Source of the DNA: Acephala macrosclerotiorum
Lineage: Eukaryota > Ascomycota > Leotiomycetes > Helotiales > Mollisiaceae
Direction of reading: 5' to 3'
DNA: 64,000 nt
Assembly: GCA_014904845.1 (NCBI GenBank)
Contig: MU119237.1
Location: forward strand, 62,001-126,000
Below the pieces are notes generated by a model that had not been told where the DNA came from, ran no database searches, and worked only from the letters and a program-made list of their open reading frames with translations. The position numbers were made by a program, and so were the translations under genes. This document shows positions 40,190-49,886 of this stretch, piece by piece. How positions within the stretch are numbered: position 1 is the stretch's first letter; each line of letters begins with the position of its first letter.

Positions 40190-42131
40190 TTAGATTCCCG
40201 AATCGTCCTGCTCATAGCGTTCTGTGAGAACATATGTGTTCCAACTCGCACAAGTGTCATTCAAAGCCTGCGGATCCTGGATCGTGGCCGCTATCTCCGA
40301 TTCTCTTTCAACGAACTGAAGTGAAAACCCTTGTGAGGCATGCCAAAGGACATGGCAATGCATGAGCCACGTCCTAAAATACCATCCAGAATTTAGTAAT
40401 CATGATCTTTTTTTACCTGATGAAGCTCTACGTACCCAGGATTGTCAGTGTAAAAGCCGATGACAAGAAATCCGGTGCCAGGCAAGATAGCTGTGTCTCG
40501 ACGAGGTGGATTATTAAGATTAAGCGCTGTGAGATTTTCAAGAAATATACCTGAGCCTTGGGCTAAGACGTAGAAGTCGTGGCCGTGGAGATGGATTGGG
40601 TGGTTGGCGTTGAGGAGTGAAAGATCCTGGATGATGAAGTACACCCACTTGGTGATGTTAGCTTCTGTTTTGATAATGGTCAAAATGGGAATGGAGCACC
40701 TGATTAACAGCAGTAATTTCTTTGATATTATAGTCAGTCGGGAAAACAGAGACCCCATTCTCAATCATGCGCAGTGTAGGTTCGGCCCAGTCAATCTCCA
40801 GCGCCTGTGAGTTGATCGTCCAGTGATATACCAATCCTCCTAAGATATCATAGTACCAAGAAACATCCAGCGGCTCTTCGGATGTTGCTGAACCAACTGT
40901 CTTGTTCAGATGAGGAACTAAGCTTGCCAACGATTCATCATAACAGCTGTTCGGGATACTTGACTCGGTTGTTGGATTGGCTGTGGAGTCAGCCACCCCT
41001 TCATAACGGACAATTCCTCGAATATTGTCCCAGTTGCTGTTGATAATTATGTTGCATCCCTCAACGACGGACCGCATCCAGTAGTTATCCACTGCTTGAC
41101 TTGCCTCCACAATAATATCGTAGCGTTGCCCACCTCCCAACACGACGCTCTCAGTGAGATATGGAACAACAGGTACGAGATCATTCGCAATGACTGTGAG
41201 GTTATGACCATCGATAGCAAATCTCAGAAATCCATCAGCTTGAGCACCAACCAGACCGATGCGGTACTTTTTTCCCGGCGTGAAACTCAGTTCAAATCTC
41301 TCTCCAGTTCCCAAGCAAGCTACATCTAATGAACCTGCACAATCGAAAGTATTGGTTCCATTGATCAAACCGTTGGGGATTGTGGGGAAGAGGCCGTACT
41401 TTTCGGTGCTCTCCCAAGTCTCAAACGACGTTTCATGACTCCAGTCAGAGAGGAAAAGAGCTCCGAGGTGCTCATCGTAGTCAGCCGTTGCAGGCCCGTG
41501 GATGATAATGGGACCAGAAAGTCCATCAACTGTCTGGACGCTGAAGTGTGAGTGATACCAGCTTGTCCCATACTGTTGGGCTCGAAACTTGTAGGTCATG
41601 CTTTCACCTGGAGCTATGGGGCACTGAGTTATACCAGGGACGCCATCGTATTCATTGCCATATAGCTGTCGAAGTCCATGCCAATGAACTGAGGTCCCGT
41701 TGTCCGCGATCTCGTTGGTGACGTGAACTATGATGTTATCGCCCCAATTCGCTTCGATTGTCGGTCCAGGAACGGTGCCATTAAATGCAAGAATTTGTCG
41801 TTGGTATCCATCTGGGGCTGCCGTGATATTTTGAGCCACCAACCAGTACTGAATGCGAGCACATAAAATCAGAGTTCATGCTACTGAGCTAGTTGGGAAA
41901 ATGAAAGAAGGGACTCACTTCTCTGGTAACTCCAGTTTCGGGAATAACGTCATAATAATCAGTATCAATATCATATTCTCCCCAACATGATCGCGATGTT
42001 GCCGTGTTTTCGCAAGTTATGTTTCGAGGCAAAATGTTTTCATTAATTGCGGGGGAGCGAGCCCCTTTTTCAGGGATCAACAGCCCTGCTACAACACAAA
42101 AATGAACGGATATTGCATGCAGGAGCCTCAT
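40190..42131 (-). CDS. Secreted laccase / multicopper oxidase (585 aa)
   Basis: Four exons: 42,131-41,919, 41,848-40,700, 40,647-40,436 and 40,373-40,190. The introns are 70, 52 and 62 bp; the second uses branch site GCTAAC 12 bases before its AAG acceptor. Exons sum to 1,758 nt with no stop. All four copper-ligand motifs are present: His-Trp-His-Gly, Trp-Tyr-His-Ser-His-Phe, His-Pro-Ile-His-Leu-His-Gly-His-Asp-Phe, and His-Cys-His-Val-Leu-Trp-His-Ala-Ser-Gln-Gly-Phe. The axial position ten residues after the T1 Cys is Phe, usually linked to a high redox potential. A hydrophobic N-terminus (Met-Arg-Leu-Leu-His-Ala-Ile...) looks like a signal peptide. The C-terminus Asp-Ser-Gly-Ile is the plug typical of ascomycete laccases. 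It oxidises phenols outside the cell with reduction of O2 to water; its biological role (lignin, melanin or defence) is not shown by the sequence. Confidence 0.94.
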
Positions 42132-42669
42132 GATTATAAAAGAGTGACGAAAGCTGAATAAATGACCGACAAATCCAAAGGACCACAGCGTCAATTATTC
42201 TGAGATGGCTCACAGACTTATTGTTCTGAAGTTGACTCCCCTCTTACCTGCAGGAGATGGGGAAGGGACTCCTTTCTAGACACCCTGGGCAAAATCGATC
42301 TTGGCATCTTTCACATGAAGGACTTTGGAGTACAACGATTGCCATATTTCATGCCTCCAATCACACAACCCCGAGCGGAAAAAGATCAGAAAGGGTTCCT
42401 GCTACATGCTCGGCATGGATTGATCGGAGATGTGGCGCAATTCGGTTGTGAAGCGGGACCGAAAAGGGGTAAATTCCCGGTTCTCCACCTCCACGTGAAA
42501 GCCTTCTCATGACGAGCACAAATTTTAATCTTAGAACCTTCTAGAGCAGAAAAAAAGCGAAAGATCCCATCGGTTGGCTTGTGAGTAAGTGCAACGTCGT
42601 TCACATGAATGTTCTAAGCCTTCTAGTACTTCTTTTGCAATGGCACGTGATAGATTCACTTTGAAATGC
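42132..42669. other. Laccase promoter region
   Basis: About 540 bp upstream of the laccase start and downstream of the next minus-strand gene. The small frames here overlap on both strands and are not credible. I saw no clear TATA box or named regulatory site. Confidence 0.45.
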
Positions 42670-43129
42670 TTAAAAAATATAATCAGAACCTTTTAAATCA
42701 ATCAAAGATTGAGACATCTCTCCATCTTCACCTTCTTTTAAAATTTGCGCTCCCAATCTATGTCTTTGTCTTTGTAACCTCCTCTTGGTCAACCTCGTCA
42801 AGTCTTCCCCAACCCTAATATCCTCCTCCTCAACGAGGTCCATCCACCATTCCTCGTTCAGGTAACAAAATTCGTTTGCCCTTTGCCAGATGAGTTCACT
42901 ATTAAGACTCGCCAGATTTTTCTTCGTTTGTGCCTTCTGCTTCTCATAAGCTTCTTTGGAGAGTCCCAGCTTTCTTGGCTTTAGCCTTGGCCTTTCGAGC
43001 TTTTGTGGCTGCCGCTTTCTGAGCTCGAGCTTTATTTTCTGCAACTGAAGCTTTCCCGATGACTTTGCGCTTTGATGCCGGGGCGTATGATACAGCCGGC
43101 AGGGACGCAATTCTCGAGGATCTCCTCAC
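42670..43129 (-). pseudogene. Small basic Lys/Ala-rich protein, frameshifted
   Basis: The N-terminal part reads Arg-Arg-Ser-Ser-Arg-Ile-Ala-Ser-Leu-Pro-Ala-Val-Ser-Tyr-Ala-Pro, then a Lys/Ala/Arg-rich run to about 42,950. A different frame continues with Glu-Ala-Tyr-Glu-Lys-Gln-Lys and Leu-Asn-Glu-Glu-Trp-Trp to a TAA at 42,670. There is no GT-AG intron at the frame change, so a single-base frameshift is the simplest reading. The Arg-Arg-Ser-Ser-Arg-Ile-Ala start and basic run suggest a nuclear protein. The only start at 43,129 is GTG, and the same frame reads upstream for at least 11 codons, so the true start is missing or further upstream. I cannot name a function. Confidence 0.5.
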
Positions 43130-43498
43130 GCTGGCAGTTTGTTTGTTCTTGTGAGCCGTGACGAGGATGCTGAAACAGAGTGATAGTCTGAATATAAGTC
43201 CCCTGATGTATGTGAATACTGTAAGTGCGTAGAAGGCATCAAACGCATTTGAAACTTTAGCAGGCCTTTTGAGTTATTCCGGTATAACACAAAGAGCTTT
43301 GAAGGATTGGTCTTGACTTTTTTGTGTAGTACATGGAGAATATGATGTTGTCGCCGCATACAGCTAAACTATTTCTTCTTCAAAGAAAGATTTATTCCCT
43401 ATCGAGGCAGTTTAAGTCGTGGATCATTTCAGATATTGGAGTCAGAGCAGGTCACGAGCGAAGAAAATGAAACTGGTTCAAAGATGTAAGCTGAATTA
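43130..43498. other. Intergenic, 370 bp
   Basis: Spacer between the small basic protein and the stop codon of the Cip1-like gene. It probably contains the former promoter or first exon of the small basic protein. Nothing else is recognisable. Confidence 0.4.
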
Positions 43499-44583
43499 TC
43501 AAGACGTGCATCCAACACGGGTCGAGCTAACGGCCATGTCGTCGTACCAAAATGTGTCCGTGTCCCCGCCGTACGATTCTCAACCGAAGTAGACACCGGT
43601 AATTTTAGGTATGAGGCTGACTCTCTGCCACTGTGCGGCGTTACTATTGGCGACTCCCGCCTTGCTGGTAAGACTAGCAATAGTGTTCCCGTTTAACCAA
43701 GTCTCAATGGTGCCGTCAGTACCCAAGTGGTATTCGAAGCATTCCCAAGCGCCGGTGGGAAGGGCAGTGAAGGCGGCAATACTTTGCGGGGAGAGTTTGG
43801 GAAGGGTAGCATTGTTTGACTCGCGGTTGTGCAATTGGTTCTTTATATTGCTTGCTAATTTTTCTTAAAAAAGTTAAATTTAAATGCTTTACTTACTCCC
43901 TTTTTTCTACTTCGAATATTATATTACTTTTTTATAACACGTATTTTAACGCGCGCGTACGTATATAATATTAAAACCGATAAATATTAATATATTTTTT
44001 TAATTTAAACTTGAAATAAAATAATTCGAATTAATAATTATTAAATTATAAATATTTAAAATTATAAAAAACTTTTATAAGGAATTAGTAAACAATATAA
44101 AAAACTAATTATATATTAAAATTTTGCTTTGGCCGCCAATATGGAGGTGCTTCGTGCTTTGAAAGGAGTCGGGCATGGTAATGAAAGAAACGTGGGAGTT
44201 GGTGAGGGCCTTGGAGGCCTTGCTTGAAGAGAATGGATGTTAGTATTGTCTTTCAACGCTAAAATTGCTTCACGCCTCCAGCGTTCTAACTCTGCCACCA
44301 CAAGAACTTACACGTAAGCTTTGATATAAACATCACCGCTGGGAATTTTGTTCGTGCCGAAGAGCATATATCCACAGAAGCCGCCCGCACCGTCTACTCT
44401 TATTGAATTCTTGCCGCCGTGGGCGGTAGTGCGGTCAAGGGTGACTTTACCGCCCTGATTGCAGTTGGGTGAGTAGGTCGGCCATGCGGTTTGATCCCAT
44501 CCGCTTTCAAACCCTTCAGAGACTTGAGCAAGAGAGAAGGGGAGGAGAGCAAGGGTGAGAAGAGCGGTTTGGCGGAATATCAT
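43499..44583 (-). pseudogene. Cip1-like secreted protein, split by a MITE
   Basis: ATG at 44,583 starts a 20-residue signal peptide (Met-Ile-Phe-Arg-Gln-Thr...Ser-Leu-Ala-Gln). Then come Gly-Phe-Glu-Ser-Gly-Trp-Asp-Gln-Thr-Ala-Trp-Pro and Asn-Cys-Asn-Gln-Gly-Gly-Lys-Val-Thr-Leu-Asp, as in Trichoderma Cip1, a cellulose-induced secreted protein with a lyase-like fold. An 89-bp intron (44,223-44,311) is intact. Coding stops at 44,116 against a 276-bp insertion and resumes at 43,833 with His-Asn-Arg-Glu-Ser-Asn-Asn-Ala-Thr-Leu-Pro. It goes on to Glu-Tyr-His-Leu-Gly-Thr-Asp-Gly-Thr-Ile-Glu-Thr-Trp-Leu-Asn-Gly and ends at 43,499. Leaving out the insert and one target duplication, the coding length is 714 nt (237 codons plus stop) in one frame. 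The only other lesion is TGA at 43,580-43,582, where the family has Trp. It was therefore recently functional. Confidence 0.88.
43834..44109. mobile_element. 276-bp MITE with about 38-bp terminal inverted repeats
   Basis: The left end reads ATTGGTTCTTTATATTGC and the right end, on the other strand, ATTAGTTTTTTATATTGT. The repeat goes on for about 38 bp and the differences in its outer part are all C/T or G/A. Flanks are TGCACA (43,828-43,833, minus-strand reading) and TATATA (44,110-44,115, same reading). TATATA is what TGCACA becomes after three C:G to T:A changes, so a 6-bp target duplication is likely. The inside is AT-rich with a (CG)n-like core near 43,950 and no coding capacity. It interrupts the Cip1-like gene. 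Confidence 0.8.
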
Positions 44584-46428
44584 TGCGGATGGATGGCCGT
44601 TGGTAGTAGGCAATAACATAACAAGCAAGAAAGCAAACTCTAGGAAAACAGCGAGGTCAAAGGCGAGGTCAAAGTATTTAACCGCTCAATCCCGCAGTCC
44701 TCGCTCCGTTACCGCTGCTGCCGCTAGAATTGTTGTATGATTGTATCTGTGCTCTACAATTTGGAGATTCGGCTCAAGTTTCCCTAGTGGATAGATACGT
44801 TAAGTTCTTATTTGGTCCTTGGTCTCGGTAGATACCTACGTTCCCTAAATGATTTCGCCTTATTTATCGGAAACGCTGGTTCGTCAATCGTAAACTATGT
44901 TGAGTTGGGGTATATTACACTTGTATTACCGCCGGCAGTGATGGCGGCTCCGCTGAGAATTCAGCCGCGAGCCTAAATTCGGGGGGTCGACTTCCGCACT
45001 CAGGCCCTTTCCCCCATAGCTCGCCTCTTTGTGCTCACTTTCTCAGCTTGATCAATCCTCGCCATCACATCACACAACATTGGATGAGCATGTTCCACGA
45101 ACAACCCTTGTAAAGATCAACTGAAATGTGTCGATGGATGATGTTCTTCATGAAACTGGGCACTGGGCAGCATTGGATGGTATATTTCAGTTTAGCGGAA
45201 CGTACAGCCTTGTCTAAGCATTTGAACTACTGTAGGTTCTGCTCCTCCTTGTCCCCTTGTCAATAATATCTCGATTGTTGTGAGCGGCATCTTCAAATCG
45301 TGCTGGTCAACTGCGAAGGATGGTCCTTCTCGTCGAGCAAGCCTTGCAAGGGTGGTTTGAATTGTTCCAACCGAGTTTGCAAATAGACCACTGCAAAAGA
45401 GATGGATACAGGCTAGTCATCCACAGCAGTATATTGGTTGCGTGTGAGGTTGCTTCGATATGCTGTGTAGAGAAGCTATCTGGCCAGATTTCAGTTCAAG
45501 TCAGCAACTGAACGCTAGACAGGCTAAGTTTCAGGCTACGAGTACGAATACAGGCCCCTGGCTGCCCCCCGAAGCTTAGCGAGCATCGCCAAAGTTCACG
45601 TTTAGCCCCTGACTTCCAGCACCACCAACGACCGTTCTCTCTTGCAAAACCAAGTGGAATACCGCACTCAAAAGCGCAAATTGATCAACTTAAGAATAGT
45701 CAGAATATGCACGCTCCTACTATCACACTATTTAATATGTGGTAATGATGATAAATCCCCGATGGACTCCCTGTGAAAACTTAGAATGATGCGCTAAAGA
45801 AAATGTTGCTGATCTTGCCTGGTGAAGAAACAGGCGAACAGCGTCAGGAGCAACATCTCTAAGGTTGAAAAGAAAAACTTCTTAAGAAGTTTTGCTTCTC
45901 TGTTTGCGTCTTCGAAACGATTTTCTTTGAGTTGGTGGGGTAGATAAAAGTCAAAGAAAATTATGTCATACAAATACTATTCTCAGTTCGAGCATCTGTA
46001 ACCAAGGTATGCCCAGCTCCCTTCTTTGATCTGCTGGAATAATATATATATATTATTATTATTTTCTTCTTCTTTTTTCTTCTCCGATGAAATTCATCTG
46101 AAGCGAAACCGAAGAATCCGTATAATCAGAGAGTAAAGGGTCGCTGAGAATCGCTATGCGGCGCCAGAAATGGAAGCAACACAGCGCGAAGATGAAAGTA
46201 CGCTTAACAAATGTCATATCCAGGGGCAGAGAAACTAGTGTGAAGAGCATGAAATTTCATATAAATGGTCTACGCGTCGCTTGGGTTGTTCAGGAGCAAG
46301 AAATCGCTGCTTATAAAGCTGCTGGAGCTATACGTATACTCAAAGGTGGAAGATTTTACTAAAGTCGAAATATTGCTTTGCAAAATGCATTCGACCAAAA
46401 CTTTGTTTGTGTCCAATTAGATGACGAC
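44584..46428. other. Gene-poor stretch, 1.8 kb
   Basis: Normal GC. Immediately left is the promoter of the Cip1-like gene. The frames at 45,320-45,511 and 46,059-46,362 are short and unlike known proteins. A Cys-containing plus-strand reading near 45,310-45,400 ends at a stop after about 30 codons and is not convincing. I found nothing else. Confidence 0.45.
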
Positions 46429-46910
46429 TTAGTAAAGTTCTGGTGGGAGTGCTTGTTTCCATGTGATAGCATTGTGATCATCCTGCTCTTCAGCAATATG
46501 TTGAGCAAGTCGCCATTGGGCATAGCGCTTTTCCTCCACTTTGAGCCATTGGGTTGTAGCTAGGTAATCGGGCGTGAAGAAACTAGATTCGGTTCAGTTT
46601 CAAATTCTTGATTGGAGTTCACTACTCACACTGCATTCATGGCAATACCAGAGGTCGAGACACCCTCAATGATAAAGAGCCATCGCCAACCAGCGATACC
46701 GTGCGCAGGATTCAAGTCAGCAAGGACACCTGCTGCAATGAGGCCACCGAACCTGGACGCAGTACGGAGATTGCGGCATAAAGTGATGCGACTACAGGGC
46801 CTCGTACCCTGAAATAGTGTTCTTAGGGCAATAATATCGCAATAGAGCGCTGAAAAGAGTGCTGTAAGCGAATAGATTCCTTGTAAATCTAGGATATTAA
46901 CGCCTATCAA
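46429..46910 (-). pseudogene. MFS transporter remnant (allantoate permease type)
   Basis: The minus strand contains Phe-Gly-Gly-Leu-Ile-Ala-Ala-Gly-Val-Leu-Ala-Asp-Leu and Gly-Ile-Ala-Gly-Trp-Arg-Trp-Leu-Phe-Ile-Ile-Glu-Gly-Val, the loop that marks this permease family. A preserved intron (46,560-46,629, GTGAGT...CCTAG) leads to Gln-Trp-Leu-Lys-Val-Glu-Glu-Lys-Arg-Tyr-Ala-Gln-Trp-Arg-Leu-Ala-Gln and Asn-Ala-Ile-Thr-Trp-Lys-Gln-Ala, followed by a stop at 46,429. The N-terminal membrane segments are frameshifted and scrambled, and the second half of the protein is absent. It belongs to the same broad family as the intact gene at 36,911 but is not a close copy. Confidence 0.75.
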
Positions 46911-47800
46911 CTAAAAGGTTCCAAAGCAATCGCATGCAGGATAGTGCCTAAAATAAGGTGTAAATAGCGAGCGCTGATAGGCTCTTTAGGCTTAGCAAAC
47001 CCTAGAGCTACCTAAGATCACTAGAAAGGCTTTCAGGATTGACAGCCTGGAAATATAGCGTACTTGAAGCTTCTTGGCGGTGAGATAGCGTGTATTTAGC
47101 GTACTAGGTGCCTGGAATGCCCTATAGTCGCATCACTTTATACCGCGATCTCCGCACTTGTCAAGTTGGCCGAGTTTACCAAACAAAACCATGTATCATC
47201 GCATGAAGCCAATTAAATAGAGGCTGCATTAATCTGTGCTGAAAACAGCAAGCCCTTCTGGTTCGGTGTAAGGAATACAAACTTGCTAGGAATCTCTGTT
47301 GAAGCATGCAGCAGGCTGTTCCGGGTTCGAACCCGAGATCGCGCCCAAGTTCAATGTATCTTCAATCATGTGCATTACGAAGATTTTGGAAAGCTCTCTA
47401 CTCAACTTCCAGCACAGAACAGTCTCCGCGAATATCTATACATTCGAAAGAAGAGCTACATTTTGAAAAATGTCTTGAATGCACCGTTCCAGAGTGCAAA
47501 TAATGACCTATTGCTGTGGTAGGCCGCGCCGCAAAACAATACACGCTCCTTCTATTAATTTTGAGGGATTCTGCCCTGTTCGTTCCTAAGTATCTACTTA
47601 ACCATATAGGCTGTTTTGGGTATAGAAGAACCCCACTGTCTATACCCTTCTATCAATCTCCATCACAAATTGAACAGGTACACGAACCTCTGCAGACATT
47701 TGCAAGTAGTTCGTGGCTCGTACTACTACGATCAAGTATAATAGCTAATAATAATGATCCTTATCCGCTGACTTGTAAAAGTACCCCGCGACAAAAGACC
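46911..47800. other. Spacer with an inverted fragment of the MFS remnant
   Basis: No believable gene. Bases 47,119-47,170 (plus) repeat, in opposite orientation, the segment 46,741-46,801 of the transporter remnant with scattered substitutions. A GGGTTCGAACCC palindrome lies at about 47,329-47,340. The region just left of 47,801 would be the promoter of the regulator gene. Confidence 0.5.
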
Positions 47801-49443
47801 ATGTCTCTTTCGCGCAGTGATGCCCAAATGCCTAACTTCAACGCAAGTCCCAAGGCAGATATAAGGGATATGCCTACACAGCAACTAGCCTGTGACAGAT
47901 GCCGGGGTCAGAAGCTCCGATGCACTCGCAATCAAAAGTCCCAAACATCTTGCAATCGCTGCGAACGAGCTGGAGCCGTCTGCGTCGTCGGCTCCTCGAT
48001 ACGAATGGGCCGGTCGTCGCGAAACAGAACACATGACCAAGAATTAAGAAGAGAACGACGTAAACACCGAAGGACATCGTCTGAGTCGTCCGAGAATCGC
48101 TTTGTAATCAATAAATCGTAGAACACGGAAGACACGGCATGGGACCACGATCGAAATCCTTCGAATACATTTCTAGTGAATGGGTTGATGACCGCGCAGT
48201 ATGATGGTACTGCTGATCTAGATCTATCCACATATCAACAAGATTTACCCTTTCTCGATGAGGGGAGTGGCTGTGATGGTTGGTCCGCTTTCGTTGCAGA
48301 TCATGGTTTCGAGGAGGAACCAATTTTTGATCCAATCCAAGCAGAGTCCAACCAAGCTGCTACCATTCAAGTATGCAACCTGGCCCTCGGGCCAATGCAA
48401 AATTTGAAGCAGGAGTCGGTAATTATTGGCAAGCCAGGGTGGGTGATAAACACAGGATCCTTGTAGACGTCCATATTGGCACATCAAACATCTATCGAGA
48501 GACTTTCTACCCTCAACCTGGAACTATATCAACAGTCTAGTACCGTAGGCGCTTTGAAGGACGAACGTGCTGCAACATGCGCTTGCTCATGCAAGGCTGG
48601 GAGTGAAGCAGACTTACCAAGTTTGATTGCCAACATGCTCTAAGGTCTGCAAAAGTTTTAGGAATTGCTATTCGAAATATTAAGCTCCCACGCAGAGATA
48701 TATTCAGTTGGCTCCACAAGCCTTTGCCACGCTACTGTTAGGGTGCACAGACCCATTATGTTTATATCCTCTTGTTTCAGCCTCTGGCAGGCTCTACACC
48801 TTCAATACAATCCTTTAGACCCTGATAGCTACTCAGGAGCCTGTCATTGCAGCGCCACAGAGTGCATCTGCTAGCTCCAGACCTAGCACCAACTTTCGAT
48901 AATCTAACAGGACAAGTGTCGAGCGCGGTTTCCCGGCGTCTCTCTCATGCCAAAGCATCACCCACAGCCTTCGAACAACAACATTCCTGTCACACCATGC
49001 GCTAGCCAGCTCAATTTGCCTACGAGTCTCTTAACAATCTCCTGCTACATCAATCTGGTTCACGTCTGTCGCGGAGTGCTCGTGGCGATTCGGTGTTGTC
49101 TGCTCTTTCACGACCGAGAATCCATATTTTCAGCCCAGCTTTCAGACTTCCAAATTAGTGGGGTTTCTTTACAGCAAGACCCGAACTTACAAGTTCTGGT
49201 TCTCACACAGGTGGTGATGCGATTTTTGGATCGAATTGGGAGACCGTTGGGTTGCCCATACAATGACAAGAGTGGAGCGGGACAAAGAGACGAAGATCTC
49301 CTTGAAGGCAATACGATATCACCTCACTTGCTACACTTCGTGCTCAGGGAGGAGACGTACTTCATGGTGTCCGGGTCCAGGGAATAGAGGCCATAAGAGA
49401 GGAGATACGGAAACTGAATGAGATCATAAACAATGATATCTAG
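47801..49443 (+). pseudogene. Zn(II)2Cys6 transcription factor (AflR-like), nonsense-mutated
   Basis: From ATG 47,801 the frame gives Leu-Ala-Cys-Asp-Arg-Cys-Arg-Gly-Gln-Lys-Leu-Arg-Cys, then nine residues, then Cys-Asn-Arg-Cys-x6-Cys. This is a complete CX2CX6CX9CX2CX6C zinc cluster, followed by a basic linker (Arg-Arg-Glu-Arg-Arg-Lys-His-Arg-Arg). The Gln-Lys-Leu-Arg-Cys form is typical of secondary-metabolite regulators such as AflR. The same frame goes on past stops at 48,119, 48,464, 48,641 and 48,659, with sensible acidic sequence in between, for example Asp-Leu-Pro-Phe-Leu-Asp-Glu-Gly. After about 48,860 another frame fits better, ending Glu-Glu-Ile-Arg-Lys-Leu-Asn-Glu-Ile at a TAG 49,441-49,443. 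Each stop could come from CAG or CAA by one C to T change. A truncated product of about 106 residues with only the DNA-binding domain could still be made. Confidence 0.83.
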
Positions 49444-49661
49444 TGTTACAAAATTGATACACGAGAGCAAAGTCTCTCAATTACTTGATGCCCTGTTAAA
49501 AGCCTTGTTCCTCACTTGAAATAAAGAATCGTGTTTCTGGTGGCAACAAAACTGAGCTCCAGAATTCCAGCTGATTGAAGCTCTGGGCGTATCACGGGAA
49601 CCAAGGCCTGCATGTTGCATGCTGCCTCCGGCTGCTTTCGCTCTCACTTAGCCGCCAGTGG

Positions 49662-49701
49662 TCGAGGTACCGAGACGGTGCAGGCTCGGCTCAGCAATCC
49701 G
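49662..49701. promoter_or_regulatory. Possible zinc-cluster binding palindromes
   Basis: TCG-N6-CGA lies at 49,662-49,673 and CGG-N9-CCG at 49,687-49,701, about 190-225 bp upstream of the transporter ATG. Zn2Cys6 proteins bind paired CGG or TCG half-sites (AflR prefers TCG-N5-CGR, one base shorter than here). This is suggestive only. Confidence 0.3.
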
Positions 49702-49886
49702 GTTCGGCGTTCATTGCAGCAGGTACCGTGAAATCGCTGTTCGCTAGAGTATCCCAGCAATATCGAACGCCGATGTGTCTGTTCGGCCTTTTAGAGATTA
49801 CATCCTTATAACTACAACGCGCGAATTCTCCATGGCCTCGATTTTACCAGATATCTTTACATTCCTCCTTCTTTTTGCTTCTCATC

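Noticed and set aside
45310..45405. Cys-containing reading that might be a small secreted peptide
   Set aside because: No start codon with a signal peptide and an early stop; nothing supports it as a gene.
47325..47345. GGGTTCGAACCC resembling a tRNA T-arm / B box
   Set aside because: No D-arm, anticodon arm or acceptor stem can be drawn around it, and the T-stem pairs badly beyond four bases.
49236..49421. Short basic frame near the end of the regulator
   Set aside because: It overlaps the regulator pseudogene in another frame and has no independent support.
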